Assembly (NCBI GenBank): GCA_021405325.1
Contig: QWII01000027.1
Coordinates: forward strand, 1 to 64,000
Direction of reading: 5' to 3'
From: Caldilinea sp. CFX5
GTDB taxonomy: Bacteria; Chloroflexota; Anaerolineae; Caldilineales; Caldilineaceae
Length of the DNA stretch: 64,000 nucleotides
Below are positions 56,901 to 64,000 of the stretch, piece by piece; within the stretch, counting starts at the first letter, position 1, and each line of letters opens with the position of its first letter. A program made the position numbers and the translations under genes. The notes beneath the pieces are model-generated. The model had not been told where the DNA came from. It searched no databases and saw nothing but the letters and a program-made list of their open reading frames with translations.

Positions 56901-58261
56901 GTGGCATCACCCGCGTTGGGGAAAACTGGTGTATAGGGGAAACTGGTTGCCGCGTTCAGGGTTGGGAAGGTGTCGCCACCGGCATAAGCCCGGTCGTCAA
57001 AGGTGGCGCCGCTGGCATCTTTGTAGGGAAAGTCGGTCTTGTTACGGTAGCTGTATTGGTTTTCCTGATACTGGATGACATCAGCGGTATGGTTGGTGAT
57101 GATGTCAAAGAAGATCTTGATACCCCGGTTGTGCACTTCGGTGATCACCTGTTGCAACTCGGTGTTGGTGCCAAAGTGGGGGTCCATTTGGGTGAAGTCG
57201 GTGATCCAGTAGCCGTAGTAGCCGGCGGAAATGTCGGCGCCGCTGCCCTGCACCGGGCGGTTTTTGAACATGGGCGTCATCCAGATGGCGGTGACGCCCA
57301 TCTGGTCGAGATAGTCCATTTTGGATAACAAGCCGGCCAGGTCGCCGCCGTGGTAGAAACCCTTGTCGGTCGGGTCGAAGCCGGTGACGAGGCGATCACC
57401 GGTAAGGCCGCCCTGGTCGTTGGCAGTGCTGCCATTCTGGAAGCGGTCGGGCATGACAAAGTAGAAGACGGCTTCCTGGATCGGATGGCGCACCGGCGCT
57501 TTGACAAGCGCCGCCAAGTCATCCGTCGGCTGACCAGTGACGGTGATAGTCGGGACATGACTGGTCGCGTTGTAGCTAAAGGTGACAGTGTCGCCGTTGT
57601 TGGCAACGGTGAATGGAATGTTGGGGCCGTTTTGTTCACCGCCAGCGCCGTAGTTGACATCCCAACTTTCGTTGAGCGCCACTTTGCCTTCGTAGCTGCC
57701 GGCGGCGATGGCGGTGGTGATAAAGGTATAGATGCCATCGCCATCGGTGTCTTGCAGCCAGGAGCGCAAGCAGTCCGGTTGCCAGTCGCCAGGGCAACCC
57801 AGTTCGCTCTGGAAGCTGCCGGGCGCCACGGCAATCACCGCGCTTTGGTTGCTAGTGATCCAGTGCGATTTGTGGTCGTAATAAAATTTGACGGTGGTGG
57901 TGTTGGGAAGGGTGAGGGCAATGTTATTGCCGCCGGGTTGAGCATTGGCGCCATAGTTTTCGTCCCAACTGTCATTGAGCGCCGCTTTGTATTCCCAATT
58001 GCCGGCCGGCACACTAAAAGCGCCTTGCCAGACCATATCGGTGGCATCATAGGTGAGTTCACTGGTGACGCATTCCGGTTGCCAATCGCCGGGGCAACCA
58101 ACTTCACTTTGCAAACTACCTACCAGGGCGACGCTGGTAGGGGTAGGCGTGTGATCGGCTAAGGCGGGCTGCGATGTTAGGGGCATACCGAGCAGAGAAA
58201 AAAGCAGTGCAATGGCGACGATGCCATGCAACAGACGAGCGCGTTTGGGCATGTCTCGCAT
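50990..58261 (-). CDS. secreted bifunctional amylopullulanase
   Basis: A 2423-residue secreted enzyme. A signal peptide (LHGIVAIALLFSLLGMPLTS, to about 35) is followed by two X25-type starch modules (about 45-235). The first GH13 domain (alpha-amylase/neopullulanase-like) has Asp521 (GFRIDTMKH), Glu555 (FGEVF) and Asp626 (NHDRG). An Ig-like module and three CBM41-type modules follow (about 945-1290). A CBM48-like module precedes the second GH13, of pullulanase type, with FNWCYDPYHY, Asp1754 (GFRFDLMGHH), Glu1783 (YGEGWNF) and Asp1917 (EAHDNQ). The tail has a SdrD_B-like module and ends LYLPVVVK. It should degrade starch, glycogen and pullulan outside the cell. GGAGG precedes the ATG at 58261. 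Confidence 0.95.
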   Translation of the reverse strand: MRDMPKRARLLHGIVAIALLFSLLGMPLTSQPALADHTPTPTSVALVGSLQSEVGCPGDWQPECVTSELTYDATDMVWQGAFSVPAGNWEYKAALNDSWDENYGANAQPGGNNIALTLPNTTTVKFYYDHKSHWITSNQSAVIAVAPGSFQSELGCPGDWQPDCLRSWLQDTDGDGIYTFITTAIAAGSYEGKVALNESWDVNYGAGGEQNGPNIPFTVANNGDTVTFSYNATSHVPTITVTGQPTDDLAALVKAPVRHPIQEAVFYFVMPDRFQNGSTANDQGGLTGDRLVTGFDPTDKGFYHGGDLAGLLSKMDYLDQMGVTAIWMTPMFKNRPVQGSGADISAGYYGYWITDFTQMDPHFGTNTELQQVITEVHNRGIKIFFDIITNHTADVIQYQENQYSYRNKTDFPYKDASGATFDDRAYAGGDTFPTLNAATSFPYTPVFPNAGDATVKVPAWLNDPTYYHNRGNSTFTGENSLYGDFFGLDDLFTEQPAVVNGMLDIYKGWITNFGIDGFRIDTMKHVNAEFWQKFAPAILDHAKTAGKPDFFIFGEVFSGNVNLLSYYTTDADVQAVLDFQFQEGVQAYVSKGGASDGLKTVFENDDYYIDADSNAYALPTFIGNHDRGRFGWFLKTDQPTAGDAELLARSKLAHALMYFARGMPVVYYGDEQGFTGDGGDKDARQDMMPSQVASYNDDDLIGTTATTADANFDQSHPLYLAFQSYAKLRKAHPALVNGAQIHRTSSNAAGIYAFSRMERTERVEYVVAINNANSAQSATVPTFYAAGTQFDLLLAEGTVAASLTTDANGALAINLPALGFAIYKAAGPLPASTAAPTISISNLTNNQEVTLGTQNLDGNTVPDRLEIRAAVAGTGYAEVTFAVRATGTTTYTVIGVDDNAPYRVFYDASKLPANTTLDILAIANDLNGNLKGATVTGVKPVKAIPPTTGQYKYAVIHYQRPTSDYGDHTTGNSNDFWGLHLWGEAIDASEVTEWTTPKPFLGEDSYGRFAWIKLQDSSKDVNFIVHKGDVKDGTDADRKFNPNSNSPEIWLKQGDPTFYTTQAAAQGFVTIHYKRADNSYTGWGLHLWGDGLGAGVPTEWATPRPYDGVDDFGAYWNVPISDASKVVNFIIHKGDEKDPGPDQSMNPIDGADAWVVSGDATVYKQRGATEKYAIIHYHRPAGDYGDATSSNYADFWGMHTWTGAAAPNPSWQEPVKPAGQDGFGIWFKVPLTADATELAYILHKGDEKDPGPDQFLKLGKFGYEVWQLQGAEAEDDYLLPIRKGAVAGGDLSKAQAHWVSQDTIAWDIQASPNATYTLVYAADGGLVLTANGITGGSALNLTYDPAGLSDAIKAKFPHLANYKAFKLSAGDLAAVPAILKGQTAIAAMSGGVVVDATSLQIPGVLDALYTYDGALGVNYTGDVPTLSLWAPTAKSVKLHLFDSATAATATQIIDMTAGDKGVWHATGDASWTGKYYLYEVAVYVRKTGKVEQNIVTDPYSLALSTNSKRSLLVNLNDPALKPAGWDSHNVPPSTAPENAVLYELHVRDFSIQDSTVPEGDRGTFNAFTHTGSNGMKHLSALAAAGLTHVHLLPAFDCATINENKAARIEPTIPNAAPDSDQQQAAVTAVADQDGFNWCYDPYHYTVPEGSYATNPAGVTRIIEFRKMVQALHAANLRVVMDVVYNHTAASGQDAKSVLDKVVPGYYHRLNADGNVETSTCCQNTATEHAMMEKLMIDSLVTWTSLYGVDGFRFDLMGHHMKSNMEKVRDTLRAIDPSIVIYGEGWNFGEVANNARGVNATQLNLAGTGIGTFSDRLRDAVRGGGPFDNGNDLIKNQGFISGLYYDPNSANSGSAAEKNELLLSADQIRVGLAGNLADFEFIDRNGNLVKGSQVDYNGAPAGYTQDPQEHIIYVEAHDNQTLWDISAYKHAAGVSMADRVRAHNLGIDFTVLAQGVPFLHAGQELLRSKSLDRNSYNSGDWFNKLDFTYQSNNWGVGLPPQGDNGSNWPIMQPLLANPALKPGSAEIQLSLAHLQTMLQVRHSSPLFRLQTEADVMARLAFHNMGPDQIPGLIVMSLSDMVDGLVDLDPAHEFIVVLFNATDEAQSFTAAALQGKPLTLHPALAQSADSVVKGATFDSSNGAFTIPARTTAIFVDGVVLPTTITIALEAQPQTRRNFRFDGDLGQFKLDNPTTDDGDRYQHSATFTVEPGRYTVAAELPASWSLTAIRCNNGNSSVDLAEEKVTIAVTTGEQVTCTFTNQQRSALRVRKYHDENGNGQRNSGEERLEGWEFTLYDATGATVANDKSDEEGTVRFYRLPPGSYTVCEQLRAGWFNSQPGTVLPTFGNQPCYQLTIAPAQKWTAWFGNHQNADLAHSATVDALTVANGVDTATIVDDSDDEGYTVDVAAVDEELLKQWLYLPVVVK

Positions 58262-58323
58262 CGGGTCCTCCGGTATGAAATTTTTAAAAACTAACAATCA
58301 TGTAAAGGATAGAAGCGTGATTT

Positions 58324-58347
58324 CTTAATGCAACCGCTTGCATTAAG
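58324..58347. promoter_or_regulatory. LacI-family-type operator of the amylopullulanase
   Basis: cttaatgcaa and ttgcattaag are 10-bp perfect arms around ccgc. The core tgcaaccgcttgca matches the TGCAAnCGnTTGCA form of many LacI-family sugar regulators. On the minus strand TTGACA (58388-58383) and TAAACT (58363-58358, spacer 19) lie upstream, so binding here would block the promoter. No LacI-type regulator is in the window. Confidence 0.75.
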
Positions 58348-58348
58348 T

Positions 58349-58366
58349 TGGTAAAATAGTTTACCA
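58349..58366. promoter_or_regulatory. second small inverted repeat over the promoter
   Basis: tggtaaa and tttacca (7 bp) enclose atag and overlap the proposed -10. It may be another protein site or part of the promoter. Confidence 0.4.
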
Positions 58367-58577
58367 CATAACTACCATAAATTGTCAAATTTACAATGGG
58401 CCATGTGACAATTGTTGTAGCTAAACGATTGCTCTGACTTTTTGGTTAGTTTGGAGGAGTTGCGCTGAACGGGACAAAGTGTTAAATTTGTCCCGCCCCC
58501 AGTTGACGACAGCCTAACAAGCGTTAAACGATTAGGGTATTTTGAGTAGCTTCTGGTACAGAAAGGTACCTCAATAG

Positions 58578-58615
58578 CGCCTGCGAACGAACCATGCTGT
58601 GGTCGTTCGCAGGCG
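58578..58615 (-). terminator. terminator-like hairpin after the Rpn-like gene
   Basis: The arms at 58578-58590 and 58603-58615 are perfect over 13 bp, extending to 17 with one bulge. It lies 15 bases after the stop of the leftward Rpn-like gene. Confidence 0.6.
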
Positions 58616-58629
58616 TCAAGTCATCCTGG

Positions 58630-59649
58630 CTACGCCGGGGTTGCTTGCTCCGCTTTTTGATCAGGGATGGCAGCCATTAACGACTGGAGCAATTGTTCAA
58701 GAACAACTTTGCGTTCTTCCAGGCTCAAATGGCTGGTGAGATACTCTGTGGTAAAGTCAGTCAATAGCTGTTTTTGGGCAAGGCTTGCCAGAATTTGTTC
58801 TGGTGTTAGTCCAGCAAGCCGTTGGGCAGGGTCTAGCCCAGCTAGACGTTGTGCCGGGTCTAGCCCAGCGAGCCGTTTTTCCGCCGGAATGATTTTGAGA
58901 ATATCATCGCCAAAATCGTCAACCAAATGTTGCAAGCTTTCCTGATAGGTCATCTTACCATCGCGTCGTTTCATATTGAGTACCTCCTGTGTGATTTCGG
59001 GTCGCGCCCGCCAGGCGTAAGGCAGATAGTTAATCTTCCCCTCCGCTAACATCTGTTCCAAAGCCGTACGAAATTGTCCAGCATCACCCGTGAAGAGGAG
59101 CAGCAGATAGTTTTGCGGCGTTGGCGGCAGTTCACGGATGACGATCAGGTAGATCTGGGGGCGGTTGGCGCTGCGATAATACCCTGGTTGCAAACGTCTA
59201 AAACGATCCCGGATCTGTTTATAGGCTAGCACATTGCGTGGCTTGTTGGCGCAAATGATCGTCACCGTCATGGTGTTCGGCTCGACGTCATGTTCACTCA
59301 AATACAAATGCGTGCGGCCATGAATCCGGTGATAATCGCGAATGGTCAACGGATCTTCCGGCCCCTTGAACTCGACTTGATTACAGCGCAGAAAATAGAA
59401 AAACGGCGTCTCGGTTTGCAAGTGTTGATGGGCTTCTTCGCTATCGACCGTAATAATCGCATCAATGGCCAGTGGCAACCGACTGACTTCCACCTCGGTC
59501 TGTACGCCTGCCTTGAGGGGGATCAGCTTGTCTTCTAACAGTTGCTTGAAAACCGGGTCTAACTGATGATGTTTTTCAGGTGCAAAGGTCGTCACAACAG
59601 CGCTATCCTTGAGCAACACGGGATCGGATGAACAAAACGCTTGCTCCAT
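58630..59649 (-). CDS. Rpn/PD-(D/E)XK-like protein with LAGLDPAQ repeats
   Basis: A 339-residue protein like the Rpn or RpnC transposase-associated nuclease families of Cyanobacteria and Chloroflexota. The middle (AIDAIITV, FFYFLRCNQVEFKGPEDPL) resembles a nuclease core with an E-x-K. Residues about 260-287 repeat RLAGLDPAQ, from 27-base DNA repeats, and then the helical tail. TATACT on the minus strand directly abuts the ATG at 59649, with TTGAAA 17 bases further up. The start may therefore be the GTG at 59595, or the protein may start within the first codons of the mRNA. Its role is unclear. Confidence 0.78.
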   Translation of the reverse strand: MEQAFCSSDPVLLKDSAVVTTFAPEKHHQLDPVFKQLLEDKLIPLKAGVQTEVEVSRLPLAIDAIITVDSEEAHQHLQTETPFFYFLRCNQVEFKGPEDPLTIRDYHRIHGRTHLYLSEHDVEPNTMTVTIICANKPRNVLAYKQIRDRFRRLQPGYYRSANRPQIYLIVIRELPPTPQNYLLLLFTGDAGQFRTALEQMLAEGKINYLPYAWRARPEITQEVLNMKRRDGKMTYQESLQHLVDDFGDDILKIIPAEKRLAGLDPAQRLAGLDPAQRLAGLTPEQILASLAQKQLLTDFTTEYLTSHLSLEERKVVLEQLLQSLMAAIPDQKAEQATPA

Positions 59650-59708
59650 AGTATACCATGTGACGGGTAGTTTTTCAATGCTGTTGCAACGGTGTGATCG
59701 ATGCTAAA

Positions 59709-59738
59709 TTGACGGACGCTGCCACTCTACGTTACAAT
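59709..59738 (+). promoter_or_regulatory. candidate glc operon promoter
   Basis: TTGACG (59709-59714), 18-base spacer and TACAAT (59733-59738), 46 bases before the glcD ATG. Confidence 0.5.
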
Positions 59739-59783
59739 CGGTGGAGTATCATTGTCTGTACAACTGCTCACGAACGGTTCCCT

Positions 59784-61229
59784 ATGACGACTGAAAAACT
59801 ACTCCAAGCGCTCGCCACCCGTTTCCCGGAAAAGCGGCTGTTGCAAAAGGCGCCGCAACTGACCCCCTATGAATCCGACGCGTTGACCGCCTTTCGCTCG
59901 CGACCAGCCGCGGTGGTGCTGGCCGAAAGTCAGGAGGAGGTGATCGATATCGTGCGTCTCTGTCATCAATACAATGTGCCTTTTGTCGCACGCGGCAGTG
60001 GCACCAGCCTCTCTGGCGGTTCGTTGCCGATTCAGAACGGGATTGTCATTGCGCTCAATCGCCTCAATCGCATTCTGCGTCTTGATCCGCAGGCGCGCAT
60101 CGCGGTGGTGGAACCGGGCGTTGTCAACCTGGATGTTTCCAAAGCGGCGGCGGCGCACGGTCTCTACTATGCGCCCGACCCCTCCAGCCAGTTAATTTGC
60201 ACCATTGGCGGCAATGTCGCCTTTAACTCCGGCGGTGCGCACTGCCTGAAGTATGGCATGACCGCCAACCATGTCCTGGGCATCAAAGCAGTGCTGCCTG
60301 ACGGCGAGGTGGTCCACCTGGGTGGTGATAGCCTGGAAGGCGTCGGCCCGGATTTAACCGGCTTTTTTGTCGGCTCGGAAGGTCTCTTTGGCGTGGCGTT
60401 GGAAATTACTCTCCGGCTATTGCCCAAACCAGAACGCTATCGCACCGTGCTGGCCGCCTATGACAGTTTGCAGGCCGCGGGAGATGCGGTGGCGCGCGTA
60501 GTCGCCTCCGGCTTGTTGCCCGGTGCGATGGAGATCATGGATCGGCTGGCGATTGAGGCAGCGGAAGCGTCAGTCAACGCCGGCTACCCCGATGTGGCGG
60601 CGCTGCTGATTGTCGAGTTGGAGGGCGAGTCCATTGAGGTCGAAGCCGAATTTTCCCACCTGTTGCAGGTGATCGAAGAATCGGACGCCACCGAAGTGCG
60701 CGTTGCTGCCGATGACGCCGACCGGATGCGCATTTGGAAGGGGCGCAAGGGCGCTTTTTCGGCCGTGGGTCGCCTCAGCCCCGATTATATTGTGCAGGAT
60801 GGCGTGGTGCCGCGTAGCCACTTGGGGCAGGCGCTGGCGCGGATTGAGGCGCTCAGTCGCCAATACAATTTGCGCGTCGCCAATGTCTTTCACGCCGGCG
60901 ATGGCAATCTGCACCCGCTGATTCTCTATAATGGCCGTGAGCAGGGCGCGCTGGAACGAGCCGAAGCGTTGGCCGGTGACATTCTGCAAATGTGCATCGA
61001 CCTGGGCGGCTCGATTACCGGTGAACATGGTGTCGGCATGGAAAAGCGCCACTTTATGCCGGTAATGTTCAATGAGACCGACTTGAGTGTTATGCGCGAA
61101 ATCCGCCAGGCCATCGATCCGCAGGAACTCGCCAATCGCGGCAAGATGTTACCCGATGGCACCGCGCCGGCGCTGGCCCATCATGGGCCGCATCCCTTGG
61201 AAAAGCAAGGGATTATCTCCCGCGAATAA
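59784..61229 (+). CDS. glcD: glycolate oxidase FAD subunit
   Basis: A 481-residue FAD-binding oxidase of the PCMH/VAO family. It oxidises glycolate to glyoxylate together with GlcE and GlcF, passing electrons to the membrane. The FAD site [14 protein letters not shown] is near residue 75, with [12 protein letters not shown] and VVDGILPG-type (here [10 protein letters not shown]) regions downstream. The C-terminus has [11 protein letters not shown] and [10 protein letters not shown]. The ATG at 59784 is preferred over an in-frame upstream codon that adds no conserved sequence. D-lactate or another hydroxy-acid is an alternative substrate. Confidence 0.92.
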   Translation: MTTEKLLQALATRFPEKRLLQKAPQLTPYESDALTAFRSRPAAVVLAESQEEVIDIVRLCHQYNVPFVARGSGTSLSGGSLPIQNGIVIALNRLNRILRLDPQARIAVVEPGVVNLDVSKAAAAHGLYYAPDPSSQLICTIGGNVAFNSGGAHCLKYGMTANHVLGIKAVLPDGEVVHLGGDSLEGVGPDLTGFFVGSEGLFGVALEITLRLLPKPERYRTVLAAYDSLQAAGDAVARVVASGLLPGAMEIMDRLAIEAAEASVNAGYPDVAALLIVELEGESIEVEAEFSHLLQVIEESDATEVRVAADDADRMRIWKGRKGAFSAVGRLSPDYIVQDGVVPRSHLGQALARIEALSRQYNLRVANVFHAGDGNLHPLILYNGREQGALERAEALAGDILQMCIDLGGSITGEHGVGMEKRHFMPVMFNETDLSVMREIRQAIDPQELANRGKMLPDGTAPALAHHGPHPLEKQGIISRE

Positions 61230-61242
61230 GTAGGAATTATGC

Positions 61243-61527
61243 GTGCCTAATCGTCTTTTTGAATGGGATGATGAAAAGGATCTTGCCAACCAAGATAAGC
61301 ACAATGTGACCTTTGCTGAGGCTACATTTGCTTTTGACGATCCGTACCGTCTTATTATTGTGGATAAACGCCACAGCAAGCGGGATGAGAAGCGATATTT
61401 TTGTATTGGTCGGGTGCGTAAAGGGATTCTCACTGTCAGATTTACCTACCGTAACGGGAAAATTAGAATCTTTGGCGCTGGTTTCTGGCGGGAAGGAAAG
61501 AGTCAATATGAAGCACAAGCAAAATAA
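61243..61527 (+). CDS. brnT: BrnT-family toxin
   Basis: A 94-residue BrnT-like RNase toxin. RLFEWDDEKDLANQDKHNVT is the family start and TVRFTYRNGKIRIFGAGFWR the catalytic region; the usual IISAR core is changed to IFGAG. GTG start behind AGGA. It lies 13 bases after glcD with no promoter of its own visible and overlaps the next gene by 20 bases. Confidence 0.85.
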   Translation: MPNRLFEWDDEKDLANQDKHNVTFAEATFAFDDPYRLIIVDKRHSKRDEKRYFCIGRVRKGILTVRFTYRNGKIRIFGAGFWREGKSQYEAQAK

Positions 61528-61798
61528 TGAGCTAGCGGATGAAACGGTGGTCTACACCGATGAACCACTTGAGTTTGGGGAAGTAGTTGTCGATTTTTTG
61601 CCGTCTCCGGCGGAATTAGCAAACGCCCGCAGCCAGGTATTTGTAAGAATCGCATTAGACGTTGATACATTGGCTTTTTTCAAACAGATGGCAAAAAAGC
61701 AAAAAATTTCTCATCAAGCAGTTTTGGAAAACTTACTGGAAAGCTATGCCCAACGCAAGCTTCATGCCAACCATATCCTTGAAGCTGTAACAGGTTGA
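61508..61798 (+). CDS. brnA: BrnA-type antitoxin
   Basis: A 96-residue antitoxin partner of BrnT. The C-terminal half (VFVRIALDVDTLAFFKQMAK followed by HQAVLENLLESY) fits a ribbon-helix-helix DNA-binding fold. It overlaps the toxin by 20 bases and is followed after 5 bases by glcE. The symbol rests on gene context and fold, so it is tentative. Confidence 0.75.
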   Translation: MKHKQNNELADETVVYTDEPLEFGEVVVDFLPSPAELANARSQVFVRIALDVDTLAFFKQMAKKQKISHQAVLENLLESYAQRKLHANHILEAVTG

Positions 61799-61803
61799 GA
61801 TCA

Positions 61804-62916
<1,113 letters not shown>

Positions 62917-62923
62917 AAAGCCA

Positions 62924-62992
62924 CCGGTGCAAGGCACTGGTCAATTGATTGGTTAGGATGACAAGTTTGTCTTGACCAGTGCCACGCACCGG
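62924..62992. repeat. 21-bp near-perfect inverted repeat between glcE and glcF
   Basis: The arms at 62924-62944 and 62972-62992 pair at 19 of 21 positions around a 27-base loop. It lies just after glcE and may reduce or stabilise the downstream part of the message. Confidence 0.7.
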
Positions 62993-63005
62993 CGCGTTCA
63001 CAAAT

Positions 63006-63045
63006 CACGTAGCACGAATCACGAATCACAAACCATGCAACACAC
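63006..63045 (+). repeat. degenerate heptamer repeat over the glcF start
   Basis: Variants of cacgaat and caacac repeat at 7-base spacing, and the glcF ATG lies inside it. It replaces any recognisable ribosome-binding sequence. Confidence 0.65.
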
Positions 63046-64000
63046 CATTCCACTTGAAACCCTCGGCGCGCAAGGCCCAGCGATGGCCCACGCCGTTGAT
63101 AAATGTGTCCACTGTGGCTTTTGCCTCTCCGCTTGTCCCACCTATAAGGTGTTGGGCGAGGAGATGGATTCACCGCGCGGTCGCATCTTTTTGATGAAAG
63201 AACAACTCGAAGGCGGGCTGGAACTGGATGCCATCACCCCCTTTGTCGACCGCTGTCTGGGCTGTATGGCTTGCGTCACTGCTTGTCCATCGGGGGTGGA
63301 GTATGGCGAGTTGTTGACCCCCTTCCGCGCCCGCGCCGAGGAGCAACGGAGCCGCACACCGATGGAACGGTTGACCCGTTTGCTGGTACGCGAAACCTTG
63401 CCCTATCCCACCCGTTTTCGGCTGGCGGCGCTGATGGGCAAACTGGCCGCGCCGGTGCGACCATTCTTACCGGACAGCCTGGGCGCCATGCTCAATCTGT
63501 TGCCGGCGCACTTACCGAAAGCACAACCGTTACCAGCCATTTATCCAGCAGCAGGAACGCGCCGCGCACGGGTGGCCTTGTTAGCCGGTTGTGTCCAGCA
63601 GGTGCTGTCGCCGTCGATCAACTGGGCGACGTTGCGGGTGCTGGCGCGTAACGGCGTCGAGGTGGTGATCCCGGCCAATCAAGGCTGTTGCGGCTCGCTC
63701 GCGATGCACACCGGTGACGCGGCCCAGGCGAAAAGTCTGGCGCGCAAGAACTTGACCGCGTTCCCGGTCGATGTCGATGCCATTGTTACCAACGCCGCCG
63801 GTTGCGGCTCCGGGATGCGCGAATATGGGCTGCTTTTTGCCGGAACATCGGCGGAGAGTGCCGCGCATACCTTTGCCGGTCGCGTCAAAGATGTAAGTGT
63901 TTTCTTGCAGGAACTGGGCTTGCTCACACCACCCCCCTTGACAGAACCCCTCATTGTGGCCTATCATGATGCGTGTCACCTCGCGCACGCACAACGGGTC
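63035..64000 (+). CDS. glcF: glycolate oxidase iron-sulphur subunit (partial, runs off the window)
   Basis: 322 codons are present and the frame is open to the last base. Two 4Fe-4S motifs are visible: [12 protein letters not shown] (residues about 26-37) and [12 protein letters not shown]. The CCG-type domain begins with [22 protein letters not shown] and [11 protein letters not shown] at the end. GlcF passes electrons from GlcD/GlcE to the quinone pool. No ribosome site is seen before the ATG, which sits in a heptamer repeat. Confidence 0.92.
   Translation, partial: MQHTIPLETLGAQGPAMAHAVDKCVHCGFCLSACPTYKVLGEEMDSPRGRIFLMKEQLEGGLELDAITPFVDRCLGCMACVTACPSGVEYGELLTPFRARAEEQRSRTPMERLTRLLVRETLPYPTRFRLAALMGKLAAPVRPFLPDSLGAMLNLLPAHLPKAQPLPAIYPAAGTRRARVALLAGCVQQVLSPSINWATLRVLARNGVEVVIPANQGCCGSLAMHTGDAAQAKSLARKNLTAFPVDVDAIVTNAAGCGSGMREYGLLFAGTSAESAAHTFAGRVKDVSVFLQELGLLTPPPLTEPLIVAYHDACHLAHAQRV

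Larger units (their letters stand above)
58262..58629. other. regulatory region between the amylopullulanase and Rpn-like genes
   Basis: It holds the operator and promoter listed next, a 9-bp stem-loop at 58470-58495 and a 13-bp stem at 58578-58615 just after the Rpn-like stop, which is a likely terminator. No gene is seen. Confidence 0.65.

Noticed and set aside
55184..57328. A 714-codon frame opposite the amylopullulanase
   Set aside because: It is antisense to a gene with intact catalytic motifs and arises from its GC-rich codon use.

Overview
The window looks like part of a Chloroflexota chromosome, most likely a filamentous Anaerolineae or Caldilineae relative. This is inferred from gene content: several Uma2-family genes, a large secreted amylolytic enzyme ending in LYLPVVVK, paired family-5 peptide ABC genes, a type IA topoisomerase with glycine/aromatic C-terminal repeats, and a NB-ARC/TPR regulator. 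No rRNA, tRNA, CRISPR array or intact transposase was seen. About 50 genes are supported, with four broken genes and many short repeats.

Layout. 1-2.5 kb: the end of a sugar ABC transporter operon (two permeases) and a decayed third permease. 2.8-10.7 kb: a Uma2 gene broken by one stop codon, a cytochrome P450, an orphan DUF433 gene, a U32 peptidase-family protein, a small membrane protein and topA. 11.3-18.7 kb: a VCBS/ASPIC lipoprotein, a nucleotide-sugar epimerase, an intact Uma2 gene, a DegT aminotransferase and a DUF2079 membrane protein, probably a glycan-related group. 18.8-20.9 kb: two unrecognised genes that look like one module. 21.3-26.9 kb: a glgC gene followed by a glgC-like paralogue with lost catalytic residues, a GNAT acetyltransferase and a GT39-like membrane glycosyltransferase. 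27-36.8 kb: a membrane-anchored beta-propeller divergent from an HTH-lectin fusion, tgt, an AAA ATPase-nuclease, a NB-ARC/TPR regulator and a membrane protein. 36.9-40 kb: a PIN/antitoxin pair, a DMT exporter with two small partners, and an antitoxin with a truncated PIN toxin. 40.1-46.6 kb: an oppABCDF operon read leftward. 46.8-49.9 kb: an SDR, an Ldh-family dehydrogenase and a creatininase-family amidohydrolase. 50.2-50.9 kb: a RHH/PIN toxin-antitoxin pair. 51-58.3 kb: a 2423-residue secreted amylopullulanase with two GH13 catalytic domains and a LacI-type operator. 58.6-64 kb: an Rpn-like protein and glcD, brnTA, glcE and glcF, the last running off the window.

Carbon storage and use is a visible theme: glycogen synthesis (glgC pair), extracellular starch degradation (amylopullulanase), sugar and peptide uptake (two ABC systems) and glycolate oxidation (glcDEF). 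Polysaccharide or envelope assembly is suggested by the epimerase, aminotransferase, DUF2079 and glycosyltransferase genes.

Two genome-wide habits stand out. First, long and often perfect inverted repeats (15-33 bp arms, unrelated in sequence, no T-tract) fill nearly every sizeable convergent gap and some operon gaps. Second, arrays of 7- or 8-base units occur both between genes and inside them, where they add in-frame low-complexity peptides, most clearly in the DegT aminotransferase. The best candidates for undescribed biology are the degenerate GlgC partner, the 18.8-20.9 kb module, the HTH-lectin/propeller pair and these two repeat classes.
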